Below are positions 45,541 through 57,470 of a DNA stretch of 64,000 nucleotides, one piece after another (position 1 is the first letter of the stretch; each line of letters opens with the position of its first letter). Source of the DNA: Adineta ricciae (lineage: Eukaryota > Rotifera > Eurotatoria > Adinetida > Adinetidae); NCBI GenBank assembly GCA_905250025.1, contig CAJNOJ010000279.1, forward strand, positions 1 to 64,000, in the 5' to 3' direction. The position numbers were made by a program, and so were the translations under genes. The notes under the pieces were generated by a model. It was given only the letters and a program-made list of their open reading frames with translations, made no database searches and was not told the origin of the DNA.

Positions 45541-45611
45541 AAATCAAGACAGGAATCGAACCTACATCTCCCAATTACCAGTTGGTTGCTCTACCGTTAA
45601 GCTACTCGATC
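45541..45611 (-). tRNA. Predicted tRNA-Thr (anticodon GGU)
   Basis: The minus strand folds as a cloverleaf. The acceptor GATCGAG pairs with CTTGATT using two G-U pairs. The D-arm is GCTT/GAGC with GG in the loop. The anticodon arm has the seven-base loop CTGGTAA, giving GGU. The T-arm contains a perfect B box (GGTTCGATTCC), and the A box TAGCTTAACGG is also good. The top anticodon-stem pair (A-G) is mismatched. No CCA is encoded. GGU is unusual for a eukaryotic nuclear threonine tRNA, which normally uses AGU, so it may be a pseudogene or of foreign or organellar origin. Confidence 0.55.
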
Positions 45612-46020
45612 GTTGATCCAAGCTAGAATATAGCTTCATATCTAATTCTTCAGATTCGAAGTTACGAGCAAGGCGAAGTGATAGAGGGCAGGCTTAGGAC
45701 ACTCGTAGTCGTATAGATCTTTCTCTTTGTTCATTGCCGTACAAGGACTTGTCTTTTGTATCTTGGATCCGTTGAGCCGCTCTCTGAAATAGTTAAAGCG
45801 AACTCCTTGTCCACGAGGATAGTTTTGAAGCCATCTACAGGACAATAGAGTTACTATTCTTAGAACCAGATATCGGAAATCATGTGCCGATCGGCTGTAT
45901 CAGTGGTTACACTGCGTTTTTGTCGTTCTTCCTTCTTCATTCGACTTCTCTCTCTCTCTTTTAAGATTCCACCCTGACCCGTTTCACACCTTTGTGAAAA
46001 TCCTCCCCTTTGTTGGAAGC
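45612..46020. other. 5' flank of the P450 gene
   Basis: A 67-codon leftward frame (45642-45845) has no recognisable family. A CT-rich run (tctctctctcttt) lies near 45947-45962 just before the P450 frame. Nothing else. Confidence 0.35.
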
Positions 46021-47593
46021 ATGCTTGATCTCAAGCCAACTATCTTGGGCCAGTCCTTCTTATTCGTCTTGCTGTCTCTGTTTACCTGCGCTGTCACGTT
46101 CCTCCTGCAACGTCACTGGACTTCCATTACTTCTGAAGGTTCGAACGATCTTGAGGTTGCTGCACTGATCGTATTGGGCTGCTTTTTGTGTGGCTTGTGG
46201 TTCTTCGTCCTTCATCGCGAGAAGAGGAAGTCAAGTCCTGCACCTGACTTGGAACCCACCGTTCCCATTGTCTCTAGTGCCACCTGGAGTCAGGACCCCT
46301 TTGCGTTTCTTGTGAAGCACTCGGGTTCTGGGAACTATGCGTTCAGGAAAAATGGTGTCATGCATCTTGTTGTTCAGAGTCCTGATCAGATACGGGGGAT
46401 CTTTGAGCATGTCGGGTCGGAGCTTGACCGCTTTCCCAACAACCAGAAGCGGTTTCTGCGTGGCGAACGCAGCCTTGAGTTCCTTTTTGGCGAGGAACAC
46501 AAAACTCGAAAGCTCGCAGTTGTTCATGCCATGGACTTCAATTCCTTCCGCCGGCACATGTACACCCTTTCTACCTTGAGTGCTGCTTACGCGCGGCGGC
46601 TGGATGGGTGTGACGCTGGCCAGTGTAAATCGGTGTTGAAGAAGTTTGGACTGGCTGCGGTCTCTGTGATAATCCTGGGAAAGCAGCTGACTGCTGTTGA
46701 GCTGGAAGAGTACCTGAGGCTGTTCCACCAGCATTTCACGGGGCTCAAGGCCACGAGAAAGTGGAATATTCCTGGAACTACGTATTTCCAAGGCACACAA
46801 GCTAAGAAGGAGTTAGAGCGGCGTCTTCGGCTTCGAGTTCGCAAGTGCCGCCGGGCTAACAATGACGACGACTCCGAGTCAGTATTATTCCGACTTGCGA
46901 AAAGTGATCTGCCCGAAGATGACATTGTTGACAACCTGCTGATGCTCTGGGCTGCGGGATTTGAGCCCGTTCGCATCACCTTGGCATGGATTTTGGCGTT
47001 TCTCGGAACCCACCCTGAGGTAACAGTCATTTTTTTTTGTCACTCGTTGCTCAAATAATACCACTTTCTAGGTGAAGCAACTTGTTCAACAAGAGGTCGA
47101 GGCACTGGCAACTCGCTTTTGCGCGGACAAGTGGGACAGCAGTTCTTCTGATGCCATATGGGAAGCTGTCCGTTCCATGAAGTACACTGAGTGTGTCTTG
47201 TACGAAACTCTTCGGATGCGCCCGCCTGCCACTCACGTTTCTTTTGGGATTAATCCTCGCCTGTCCTCCTATCGCGTTGGTGAAGCTGTTGTGCCAGCCG
47301 GCTGGCGAATCATATGTGGCTGGACTGGGACTTTTAATGATCCGCGCGTCTTTGAAGCTGCGGAGAGTTTTCGTCCCGAGCGATTCGAGCACGATCCTTC
47401 TCCACTGGGCTTCACTCCCTTTGGCGGAGGAATCCGCCGGTGCCCAGGTCGCTTTTTTGTCAAGTATGAAATTTTACTCTTCCTCTTTGTCCTTTTCCAG
47501 CACCACAGGCCGCACATCCAAGCCACCACCACGCCAACCATGGATAAACCCAACGTTTCGCCGCGAGATTTGCTCATCACTCTTGGTCCTTGA
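46021..47593 (+). CDS. Cytochrome P450, two exons, GC-rich
   Basis: Exons 46021-47019 and 47072-47593 join in phase 0 across a 52 bp intron (gtaaca...tttctag) to give 506 residues. Two N-terminal hydrophobic helices (SFLFVLLSLFTCAVTFLL, IVLGCFLCGLWFFVL) suggest membrane anchoring. P450 landmarks are the I-helix MLWAAGFEPVRITLAW, the K-helix ExxR in LYETLRMRPP, FRPERFEHD, and the haem loop FTPFGGGIRRCPGRF with the axial cysteine. The usual I-helix threonine after A-G-x-D/E is replaced (AGFEPVR). Base composition is well above 50 percent G+C by eye against about one third in neighbours. Substrate unknown. The frame could begin upstream at a GTG, but 46021 is the first ATG. High GC with a short intron suggests acquisition from another eukaryote, or contamination. 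Confidence 0.85.
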
Positions 47594-48116
47594 TTGCCTT
47601 GAACCATGTGTCAACAAGAAAAAAGTTTTTTTTTTTTCGTTTTCAATTTTCCTTTCCTTTTTCTTTCTTTCTCTTTTGATTGTCGAGAATTACGACGATT
47701 CTCAAGGTGTTAATGAAGAGAGACAAGGTTTATTCTAGACAGAGAAAACAACAAAGACAAGGGGTGTACAATCACCAGAGAAGAGTGTAACATAATATAA
47801 AATAAAAGATCCAACTACATGATGTTATAGCTGCTGCATTTATTCTTTTAATTGTGATCACAATGAACAAACTAGAGAAATAGTGTTACCGATATAATCG
47901 GTGTAGAATCGATGTTCAGTCCACTATTCCATCGTCTAGTCTGCTCTCGTACAACACAAAGCACTCGCGTTTTATGCACGCACAAGAGAGAGAAGAATAG
48001 AAGAGATAGAACAGACGTATACGCAATACATTGATGATAGCAGTAAGTTGCACAATATTGATTAGAAATCGCCTATTGCCTCACATTCATAAAAAGTATT
48101 ACTCCTATATATACGA
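47594..48116. other. Noncoding sequence between P450 and Helitron end
   Basis: It starts with a poly-T/TTC-rich tract just after the P450 stop (47624-47660). No gene. Confidence 0.4.
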
Positions 48117-48160
48117 CTAGCTAAGGTACCCGGCGTTGTCCGGGAAATTTAAGACTACAT
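48117..48160 (-). mobile_element. Helitron 3' terminus
   Basis: On the minus strand a hairpin with a 5 bp GC stem (CCCGG...CCGGG, 48129-48144) is followed after eight bases by the terminal CTAG at 48117-48120 and then a T, the canonical Helitron 3' end. The wording ACGCCGGGTACCTTAGCTAG is of the common animal type. The element would extend to the right. No Rep/helicase frame is seen before 48926, so it is non-autonomous or truncated; the 5' TC end was not located. Confidence 0.7.
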
Positions 48161-48545
48161 ATGTGATATTGAAAATGATTTTTTATTGCAAAGCTGTTCG
48201 ATATACAACGTGAGGGTGAGGGTGAGTTCCATCAAGAAGATGATTCCAAAGCGTCACACAACGTGTTTCGATCAGGGCTTAGTCTGATCATCATCAGGCA
48301 TGTTTAGGGTTATTTCGCATTTGAAGAGTGATTAGATCGGTTGTAGAAGGATGTCTGAATGCACCATCTCCTTCAACTCTAGGTTTTTCTCTTTTTTCGA
48401 CTCAGATGGCGCTGTTCTCATATAGCATGCCAGCAAGTTTTTGTGTAGATTTTGGAAGAATCTCTCGTTTTCTCTCCCATCTTCAAGCTGATGACATGCC
48501 GCAAGAAATATTGTGTCGCTGGATGAAAGATGTTGTTCTGAACTC

Positions 48546-48946
48546 TCACGTTGCATCAGGCTCCGCTTGAGGAACTGTTGTCGTGACTAGTCTGTTGTAC
48601 AATTTCCGCTCCCAATGATTGGCAACGGTCGTTGGAGTGTCTGTCATGTCTTCAAAGTCTGTGTTTATTCTATAAAGAAATAACTGGGCCCATAATATCC
48701 TATCCTCTATTTTGGTGGTTCCATGTCGATATCCAGTGTGTGTTGACATCGATCACGAACATACATTGTCCATTGAATCACATGGTGGAATGGAAACTTC
48801 GCTCGAAATTCTCTAAGCAAGAGTTCGATTTCTCGAGAAAAGTATGCGTGAAATGCGCGCTCGTTCGCTTCGAGTTGTTTGGAGACTGGGACAGTGCTCT
48901 CGACAATCATGCCGGTCGCTTCATCGATTGTGAAAATGGAGCGCAA
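48546..48946 (-). pseudogene. Unrecognised open frames, possibly a frameshifted captured gene piece
   Basis: Two overlapping leftward frames (48707-48946 and 48546-48749) cover one stretch. The first reads AFHAYFSREIELLLREF and VIQWTMYVRDRCQHTLDID, the second ILWAQLFLYRINTDFED and HWERKLYNRLVTT. Both have balanced, protein-like composition, and a one-base shift near 48730 would join them. No family is recognised. Position between a Helitron end and a duplicated block fits a captured exon fragment. Confidence 0.3.
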
Positions 48947-49931
48947 TGTATTCAGGAAAGATCAACTTGGCCCAAAACATCCATGTGCGTCTGTCCATCG
49001 TGTTACTACGGCGCCCGATGCCAATTTTCATCCGACGGATTCGGTCTGACACTTGATGGAATTTTAGGTTATCGCATCCAACTTCATGTCAGCATCTACG
49101 GACAGTCTTTAATTGTCAATGTTAGTTTAGCATTTACGAGTATCATTACCATCGCGGGAATGATTAATGGCATTCTGATGACAGTTACGTTTAAGAGCAA
49201 AAAATTACGACAGAATGGTTGTGAAATGTATTTGTTGTAAATATCGATTGGCAATTTGGTTACGATTGTATTTTTTGCATTGAAATTTTTTATTCTATTT
49301 GTCGCACAAAGAACATCTGATGAATCGATTGATTTTCTTCTACGTAGTAGTATTCAAATAACTCAATGGTTACAAGCATGTGTGGCAATTGAACGAGTCA
49401 TAATTGCTCTCGAAGGACTCAAATTCAACTAATCGAAGAGCAAACAAATAGCGACGTATCGATGAAGATGATGATGAAGAAAGTAAACGAATCTGGTGTA
49501 TCGTTGTTTACCCACCTACTGTCAAATTTTTAAACTCATTTCTGAATACTTTTCATTCATTCGTGCCTTTTATTATCAATATCATCACTACAATTATCAT
49601 CATTGTCAAAACAGCTGGACGACGGGTAGACCTCGCACCTGATCAACAATATTTTCGGCTGGTTATTGCACAAATACGGGCACATCGTCATCTGTTTACT
49701 TCATCGGTTATTCTAGTCGTTCTTGCTTTACCACATCTAATCATATCATTTATTTCGGGTTGCATGAAATCGGTCAACGATTCGGAATTGCTTCTTACTG
49801 GTTATTTCATTTCATTGATTCCGTCGATTCTTACCTCTGTCATATTCATCGTGCCATCGAAGACGTATAAAGAAGAGTTCTGGCAATCCATGAAACAGTA
49901 TCGAACAAGATTACAAGCTTTGCTATTTTGA
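48926..49931 (+). pseudogene. C-terminal third of the LDL-A/EGF seven-transmembrane receptor, broken (copy B)
   Basis: Homology with 26115-27218 begins abruptly at about 48926 inside the last EGF-like module (SMCVCPSCYYGARC) and runs to the same C-terminus. Defects include a TAA after NGCEMYLL (49238), further stops near 49318 and 49430, and deletions in the helix 3 and helix 4-5 regions. The final part (IITTIIIIVKTAGRRVDLAP onward) stays open. There are no extracellular modules, so this is a dead fragment. Confidence 0.8.
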
Positions 49932-49978
49932 AAAAGACATTTTCGCTTCGCTTTATCGCACTTATATTTTCAAAAGTT

Positions 49979-50929
49979 TCAGATAGGAACAAATGCGAAT
50001 GCATCTAAGTAGCTTTCCGCTGGATTGCTCGCTATAATTTTGCCATGATTTGCCAAATCGAATGTCACTATTTTCTGCGTATTGAGATTTTTCACAATCA
50101 TTGTAAAGTAAAATCCACCATAACAAGTTCCAGTCGATGCTAAATAATCATTAAAATCAGGAGATAAAACTTCTATCGTACCATTGTAGGGATTCAAACG
50201 GATTAACCGACAACCACGTTTGCCTTCCGTTTCTTGAATGCCATAAAAAGCGTTTGTTATATTATCGTAACATAAATATGCTGGTAAACTGTGTTTGACA
50301 ATTCGACTGATTTCTTTGCGACGCACAACATCAATACCTACAAGAGCATTATCGAAAGACTCGGGTGCTACTGTCACGAAGTATCGATGATCTGTTGCAT
50401 TGTAAAATATGGCCATTGAATCAGGTTGTACACCAGTGGATTTTGTAATATTAACCCATCGTTTAACTTTGAAATCTACAGGGTCTATTTGTATGATACT
50501 TATAGGATCTTCTTCAACGTCACTCATTTGTAATGTATACAATTCTCCTGTACTACTATCAACACGTAAACCAAATAAATTAACAAATGGTTCAGTGGGA
50601 AGTGGTCGGTATTGTTGTGTACCATTGAATGGATTAACCACAAGTACCGAAAGCTCTGCTGTATCACGGTTAATAAATGCTCTGCTACCAAAGACATAGA
50701 AAACTTTATGAATAAAGTCGTAGGTAACATCATAAGCCTTGTAATCTTCCAATGCAGCAAGTGTTGAAAATTTTCCAGTCAATGGATCAATTTTACATAA
50801 GGAGTTTGATGGTGCTCCAGGTATATAAGTCGATCCTAATAAATAACCGGATGGAACTGTTTGTGCCACATGGATAATATTTAGAAGAATGTACGCGAGT
50901 AAAAATGATAATCGGAAGTTACTATGCAT
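49979..50929 (-). CDS. Secreted beta-propeller-like protein (copy B)
   Basis: One exon, 316 residues, intact, ATG at 50929. Signal peptide LSFLLAYILLNIIHVAQT. The same blade-like repeats are kept (LLGSTYIPGAPSNSLCKIDP, RLIRLNPYNGTIEVL). About 20 residues differ from copy A, several of them conservative (V/I, D/E), and no insertions or deletions occur, which suggests that both products are under constraint. Function unknown. Confidence 0.6.
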   Translation of the reverse strand: MHSNFRLSFLLAYILLNIIHVAQTVPSGYLLGSTYIPGAPSNSLCKIDPLTGKFSTLAALEDYKAYDVTYDFIHKVFYVFGSRAFINRDTAELSVLVVNPFNGTQQYRPLPTEPFVNLFGLRVDSSTGELYTLQMSDVEEDPISIIQIDPVDFKVKRWVNITKSTGVQPDSMAIFYNATDHRYFVTVAPESFDNALVGIDVVRRKEISRIVKHSLPAYLCYDNITNAFYGIQETEGKRGCRLIRLNPYNGTIEVLSPDFNDYLASTGTCYGGFYFTMIVKNLNTQKIVTFDLANHGKIIASNPAESYLDAFAFVPI

Positions 50930-51197
50930 CGATCTAAAATATAATTTCAGATTTCGAAATTAACATAGAAATGAAAAGAAAAAGCAAGCAGCGACGCTGT
51001 ATTTATCAGCTGATAAGCGTTGAAAGAGCAAATAATGAGGTATTTATCTTTCGTCATTTTTTAGAAGACGTGATCGTGCTAGAAACTATCTAGTCATGCT
51101 GATGCTTCTATAAACAAATGCAGAAGACTTGTAATGGAGCGATAGTGTAACACTACTCTAGTTATGATAATTTATTTCTTTATTAAAACTAATTTTT
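50930..51197. other. Spacer, copy B
   Basis: Counterpart of 28217-28484. No gene. Confidence 0.4.
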
Positions 51198-53123
51198 TTA
51201 AATCAATTCATCTTGCAAGACCATATGTGCCACTTTTTCGCCAATGGCGTATGCAGGTGCTTGTGTATGTCCACTGTTAAGTATAGGCATAATAGACACA
51301 TCGGCTACGCGCAAGTTTTCCACATTTCGAACACGTAGACGATGATCGACGACTCCCATTGGATCACTATTTGGTGCCATCTTACATGTACCACCTGGGT
51401 GACCACAGCTAGTCGTGAATTCTCGTACATGTTCTTTCCAACCGTCCAAATCGGTTGGAATAGACACAGTTTTTGGCCATGGCCCACTGATAATGTCTTT
51501 GGTTGCTCGACCCTTTGTTAGCACTTCATGACCAATGCGACAACCTTCAGCAAGTACAGCTACATCTAAATCGTTCGTAAGATAGGCATGATCAATGATC
51601 GGCTTGCTAGTTGGATCATTGGACGACAGACGTATGGTTCCTGTTGAAAGCTGTCTGCACAGAAGTGTGATCAATGTGATAACACTTTCACCATTGACTG
51701 GATTATTCGGATTCACTTCGGCATAATGAGGTGGACCGGAAAACAGTTCAGTAGTAAGAAATTCAATGTGAGGTTGGGTTGGTAATTGACCTGATGGATC
51801 ATCACACTGCTGTTTCAACTTCTCGGCTTCCCAAACTGGATCGCGAATTGTTTTATCAATTCGTGTCAGTGCAAATGGACCGAATGGCACTGTTGACATC
51901 AGTCCCGTTTTCGTCTCATTCCATTCTTTGATCGCTGCGAGGACAGTTTCAGGATTATGAAAAACCAGTCGATCCAAGGTAAGATTTGGTTCGCTCACTT
52001 GATAGGAGGTGAAAACCTACATTGCAGTGAAAATCAACATGCAAATGAACTGAAAGAAAGACTACTAACAATGGGATGATCGATTAGATTTTCTCCAACG
52101 CCAGGCAAATCAATCTTGCAATCAATATTCATTTCGATCAGATGTTCTTTTGGGCCAATGCCTGAATGCATTAAGATCATTGGAGAGTTATAAGCACTAA
52201 GCGAAAAGAAAAATGAAGAGCTATTTGAAAGTAACCGACTTTTACCCAGCACTCAAGATGATTTCTTTTCTTGCTTTTATGATCATTGGTTGACCGTTAA
52301 CATCGTCATGTGCTTCAACGCCAACTGCTCTATATTCACGATTTTCTGCATTCGATTTACCATTATTATTCACGATAATTCGATCGACGAATACTCCCGT
52401 TTTTACAGTAAGATTTTCCAGCTTACAGTTGTGCACAAAATCTGCACTTGTACTACGAACGCCATTGTAAACACTGCGAATAGCATGTCCAACACCTAGA
52501 ATGATCCTATCTCAATACTTTCCAGCAAGATGCGTTTCCGACATACCTTCATATTCACCTTGAACAAACATATCCGGCTTATACTGAAAACCGTAGTCGA
52601 TAAATGATTCGAGAGTTTTCTCTGAGATAGGTGCCAAACGGTGCGGTGATGTGTGTAAAGGTCCATCGGTACCGTGAACAGATAAATCTGCTTGGTGCCA
52701 ATCGACGGGATGGAATGTTTCTGATGCTTTAAAATAAGGCATCATCTCTTGCCAGCTCCATCCTGGATTTCCCATGTCAGCAATGCGATCATAATCCGCT
52801 TTGGCTCCACGAACAACCACTGTTCCGTTCATTCCACTGGTACCTCCAAGAAAGCGACCTCGTACAGTGATTAGATTACGATTGTTGCATCCTTTTTGAA
52901 GCACCATATCATAATTCCAATCTAATTTGGTTCTATCGATTGCTCCCATTCCACCAGGCATGTGGCTACTGTAAATATCTTCGTGACTGGGACCAGCTTC
53001 TAAGAGACAAACATTGTAATGCTTTTCACTTTCTGCTAAACGTCGTGCAACAACTGAACCACTTGTTCCTCCACCAATCACGACGTAATCATACGTAGAA
53101 ACATGATCTTCTACAGAAGTCAT
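51198..53123 (-). CDS. GMC-family FAD oxidoreductase (copy B), four exons
   Basis: Exons 53123-52547, 52495-52246, 52196-52070 and 52016-51198 give 590 residues, the same length as copy A. Introns are 51, 49 and 53 bp. FAD motif [19 protein letters not shown], second signature [14 protein letters not shown], and catalytic [11 protein letters not shown] and [16 protein letters not shown] are intact. The first exon equals exons 1+2 of copy A fused without the 59 bp intron. The upstream in-frame extension (to 53216) begins without an ATG, and the ATG at 53123 matches copy A. Confidence 0.88.
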
Positions 53124-53689
53124 TGTAAAAACCAAGTTGCACAAAACTTTCAACTGAAATTTCGCACGATCACCGCGCGCCTCCTTCTGTGACAGTGGTT
53201 TGCATACAAAACACAAATTTATATAGATATGGCTTTCTTCTTACACAATTACTAGTCACTGATACATTCTTCGTATCTGCCAGAGAAAAACATGATCCAT
53301 TCTCTTTTTCTTTCATATATGACTTGCCTCGATACTAAAAGAAAACAGAAAAAAAAGCACGCATGCTCTGAAATATTTCGTAATTCTTTTGTCGTTCTCG
53401 ACTTCACAATCTAGAGTATATTTGCGTGTTTGTTACCAGTCGATGGCAAAGTCAAGATAACATCACATCTACCTAAATCGTTCTCAAAGGATAGAACACC
53501 TGAGGGGAAAGTACTGTTAATAACAATCCTACACAGTCGGTGATCCAGAACACCAAGTTTTGTTCGAAATGTTCTTGAAGTTAATGAGTAAATAACAAAC
53601 GAATCCTAAAGAGAGAAAAAGAACAGATTGGTCTTGCAATAAATCAAAAACGAAGGGCTACCGATGCATTGATGTATTGTCAAAGAGTC
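53124..53689. other. Intergenic region, copy B
   Basis: No gene. Shortened relative to copy A by a deletion near 53540. Confidence 0.4.
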
Positions 53690-54290
53690 ACCATTTGGTA
53701 AATATAATTCTCTACGAACAACCGAAATGCCGATTTTTGATCATATTGCGTCAAGTCCGAATAAAATAAATAAATTGTTATCGGCATTGTTAGAACAATT
53801 GTGAAAAATAATTGAATAAAAAGCATTCGAAAGCGAGTCCATTCTTTTCTTTTCCGTCGTTCATTTGCCTCGATAATATTTGAATAAACTTTCTTCCGTA
53901 CACGCTTCCGATTTCAAAGTGTCAATAAATCAAACAGAACCATTAATACAGATGCAAATGGCCATCCAGAATAAGCAGTTCAAGAGAACGATTGTCTTTG
54001 TGACACCAAAACGTAGAAACCAATGTTGACTTGATCGACTCATAAATACCTAAAAACAGCCGCTTTGTAAAACCTCAGAAAAATCTTTTCTTCATCCCGA
54101 TTCATCGTTGTTAATGGCATGTACGATCGGGGTAACATTAAAAACAAGTCAACGCAATAAAACCATAATTTACAAAATCAGATAGAGTGAACATGAACTT
54201 GAACGAAGTTTAGAACTTGAGGAAAAAACGATCACATTGAGAATCGAGCCGATATTGCCAGCACAAACAAAACATTCTAAAAGGTGAACA
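53690..54290 (-). pseudogene. Rhodopsin-like seven-transmembrane receptor, broken (copy B)
   Basis: Counterpart of 31374-32162 with extra deletions (around 53950 and 54180) that remove helices 2-3 and part of helix 5. No frame longer than about 50 codons remains. Recognised only by nucleotide similarity to copy A. Confidence 0.6.
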
Positions 54291-54573
54291 AGTCTTCTTC
54301 ACTCCACATTTTGATAAATGAAATTGTTCGTTGAAAGAATGAACGAACATTCGTTATGAAGTCGGATACTGGACAATTTTTATTCGGTTTTTATTCATTG
54401 ACGTCATTTCATACTCGAAGATCGATATATGTAGGTCTCTCTAAAATTTAAAAAAAACATATTTTCTGTTGCTTGATAAGATAACCAGTTAACAAACAAT
54501 GGTTACCTGAAGAATGCTTCTATCCTCGACAAAAGAAAGATGTTTATCACTGTTTTTCTTCCATTTCACCACT
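54291..54573. other. 5' flank of sphingomyelinase copy B
   Basis: No gene. Similar to 32163-32458. Confidence 0.4.
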
Positions 54574-56874
54574 ATGATGGCTTTGCAAAGAGTTGCACTC
54601 TTCGTTTTGTTCGCTGTTGCCATTTGTACAACAATCGATGCTCGAGTTATTGTAGAAGATCCGATCGATGAAGTGATAGATGATGTGACAAGTATAGACA
54701 CAAAGCAGTTCTCTACCCTAATTAATTATCGTCAACGGTTCGAACATTCGAATAATATTAAAGCCCTGAAATGGATGTTTCAACAATATAATGATCCACC
54801 GGAAATATATTGCAAAATGTGTCATATACTTCTGCCCATTGTGAGTAAAGATCGATTGTTTTTCATAACGTTGATTATCATTTGTTCCACATAGGCACGG
54901 TTACTTATCTATGCTAATCAAACAGATCGCTTTGAAAATATAACTCTACAACTTTGCAAAGAATTTAGTCTGGTTCTTGACGTTTGCAGTGGCGCTGTTC
55001 ATGAATATAAAGTAAAACATTGCTACGATTTCTATCAATGCATGTCTTTATTTCAAATAGGACGTTGTTTTTCAAGTTATTTCTCTGACGGAGTATACTG
55101 ATAAAGCACTGTGTGCAATAACTTTGAATTGTGAAAAACAAACGGATTATCCGTCTTTGAATTGGACTGTACCGATTCCTGATGGAAAACCAACTCCACA
55201 ACCACCCAAACCACCTTCTGTAAATATTCACTCAATTAAAAGAAGGTATTGAACTGTATATCGTTCGTTTCACAGCCTAGTTCACCAAAACTGAACATGC
55301 TACAATTGGCTGATGTTCATGTAGATTTCGAGTACAAACCAGGCTCTGAAGCAAACTGTTTAGAGCCGTTGTGTTGTCGAAAAGGTCTACCGTGTGAGTA
55401 GTGTGATGTTTACGCATACATCCATACCTATCTGCTTCTGTTTATAAATGTAGTACCTGGTCGTCCAGCTGCTGGCTTTTGGTTTGTCTTTCTCGTGAGA
55501 TGCGTACGATATCGAAGAATACTTGTTTTAGGGGAACGAGTCTTCACTGTGATATACCAATCTGGACGGCTCAAGCCATAATTGAATATGCTGCAAGAAC
55601 AGAAGAGGTGATAAACAAAACCCAGTTACCTTCCTTATCCATTGTTCTTTTTTCTTAGATTGATTTTATTTATTATACCGGTGATACGCCACCACACAAT
55701 GTGTGGAATCAATCTCGTGCTGATCAACTCCATGCCATCTACACAATCAATGGTTTGGTGGCTCGAACATTTCCAAACAGAACAGTTTATGCAGCTGTGG
55801 GCAACCATGAAGCAGCTCCATGCAATCTTTTCCCAACGCCTATTATTAAGACAGATAATATCTCGTGGTTATACGAAGCACTAGCGGATAGTTGGATAAA
55901 TACATTCGGTCTACCTAACGACACGCGGGAAACGATTCTACGTGGCGGTTTTTATACAACAGTTGTTCGTCCTGGCTTACGAATAATTTCGCTCAATACG
56001 AATTATTATCATCACGATAATTATTGGCTATTCATCAATTCGACAGATCCACTCAATCAAGTTGAATGGGTACAAATCAATGAAACACAAAAGAGCTCAC
56101 TTGAGTAGTATTCGTGTTTGTATTTTAGTTGATACAATGGTTACAATATGCAGAAAAGAATAGCGAAAAGGTTCACATCATCGCCCATCATCCACCAAGA
56201 GAATGTTTTGCTGCATTCGGCTGGAATTTTGATCGAATTGTCAATCGGTATGATAATTAATACACGTTATCGTACAATAGTCATACTTATTTGTTGAATA
56301 GATTCGAAAATACGATCTCTGGACAATTTTATGGTCATACCCATACGGATGAATTCAATATGTACTACGATGAAAATGATCATCAACGCCCTATTTCGAT
56401 CGTAAGTGTATTCTTACTACCCGTCCGAGCTTATTTTTGATATTCTAAATTTTGTAGGCATACATCGCGCCATCGTTGACAACCGAATCGTTTTTGAATC
56501 CTGGTTATCGCATGTATACACTTGATGGTGACTATCCGCAAAGTTCTTACTGGGTACTCGATCATCGTACTGTGATCATGAATTTGACTGCAACGAACGT
56601 TTACAATCGAACAATCCTACAAAATGAATACACTGTTCGGGATGCATATCAAATGGAAAATCTTTTTCCAGCTGATTGGGATAATTTGATCAAGAGACTT
56701 GAAAGTGATATTGATGGACCATTGATGGGAACAGTGTATAAATACTATATGAAATCTAATGCAGATGCTTCCCAATGTACTCATGCATGTCGACGATCAC
56801 TTCTTTGTAGCTTTAAAACTTCTCGTGAAGATCAACCACACGCCTGTGATTCAATTCCTCCTCTTGTTGCATAA
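54574..56874 (+). CDS. SMPD1-like: Acid sphingomyelinase-like phosphodiesterase (copy B), ten exons
   Basis: Same ten-exon structure and splice sites as copy A. It starts with two ATGs in tandem (54574, 54577), then a signal peptide (LFVLFAVAICTTIDA), saposin-B domain and metallophosphoesterase domain. The motifs LADVHVDF, TGDTPPHNVW, VGNHEAAPC, HIIAHHPPRE and GHTHTDEF are kept, so the enzyme should be active on sphingomyelin. Changes from copy A are scattered and conservative (IH to VH in the first motif, V to I at the GD exon). There are no stops or frameshifts. Confidence 0.92.
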
Positions 56875-57224
56875 ATAAACTCATATCTTTTTTTGAAACA
56901 TTGTGTTCACGTGTTTTGACCGGCTAGATTAAATAAAATAATAGATATTTTGCCGATATGTATGTGATTTAAAATGCATAGAAGCAATTGAATTGGAAAT
57001 AAGTACCAAGTGCATTTGACAAGCAAAAGACAATGCTCTCGGTTTCTTCAATTATAATGAAATCATACTGGCATTAGACAGGAAAGCTCTATTCTTCAAT
57101 TTATTTAAAGAATTGCTAAGCGGAGGCGGGATTCCTGTTATGGGGAGGAGTTCACCAAAAAATAAGAATCGCTGTCGTACACTAAAACTCATCGTCTATC
57201 AGTGGATCAACGGTTTGATTCTAA
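56875..57224. other. 3' flank of sphingomyelinase copy B
   Basis: No gene. Counterpart of 34759-35160. Confidence 0.4.
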
Positions 57225-57470
57225 TTAGTTCTCAAATGGACAAATAGCTCTTCCAATCAGCGCTTCCCATGTATTGGCTGCCATAAATGCTCCACGTGCC
57301 ATTCGTTTTTCAGTTGAGACTGGATACATAGTGTATTCACTGCTGTGATTTACATCAGCTCCAATAAAGGCTATAAAGAAATTCATTTTTCAAAACTTTC
57401 CTAAAGAAAAAGAAGAATCGCTTACATGTCGATCGAATATTTCTGCTGCCTCGGTTTCCCATTTGAATAT
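57225..57470 (-). pseudogene. C-terminal fragment of an unrecognised gene, copy B
   Basis: Same exon pair as at 35161-35400, with substitutions such as MARGAFMAANTWEALIGRA before the stop at 57225-57227. The splice sites are kept. No upstream coding part. Confidence 0.4.

Noticed and set aside
46231..46800. 189-codon antisense frame in the P450 exon
   Set aside because: A shadow of GC-rich coding sequence; no family resemblance, and the sense strand has all P450 motifs.
48200..48225. GTGAGGGTGAGGGTGAG as a second interstitial telomere tract
   Set aside because: Only about three units, too short to separate from chance.
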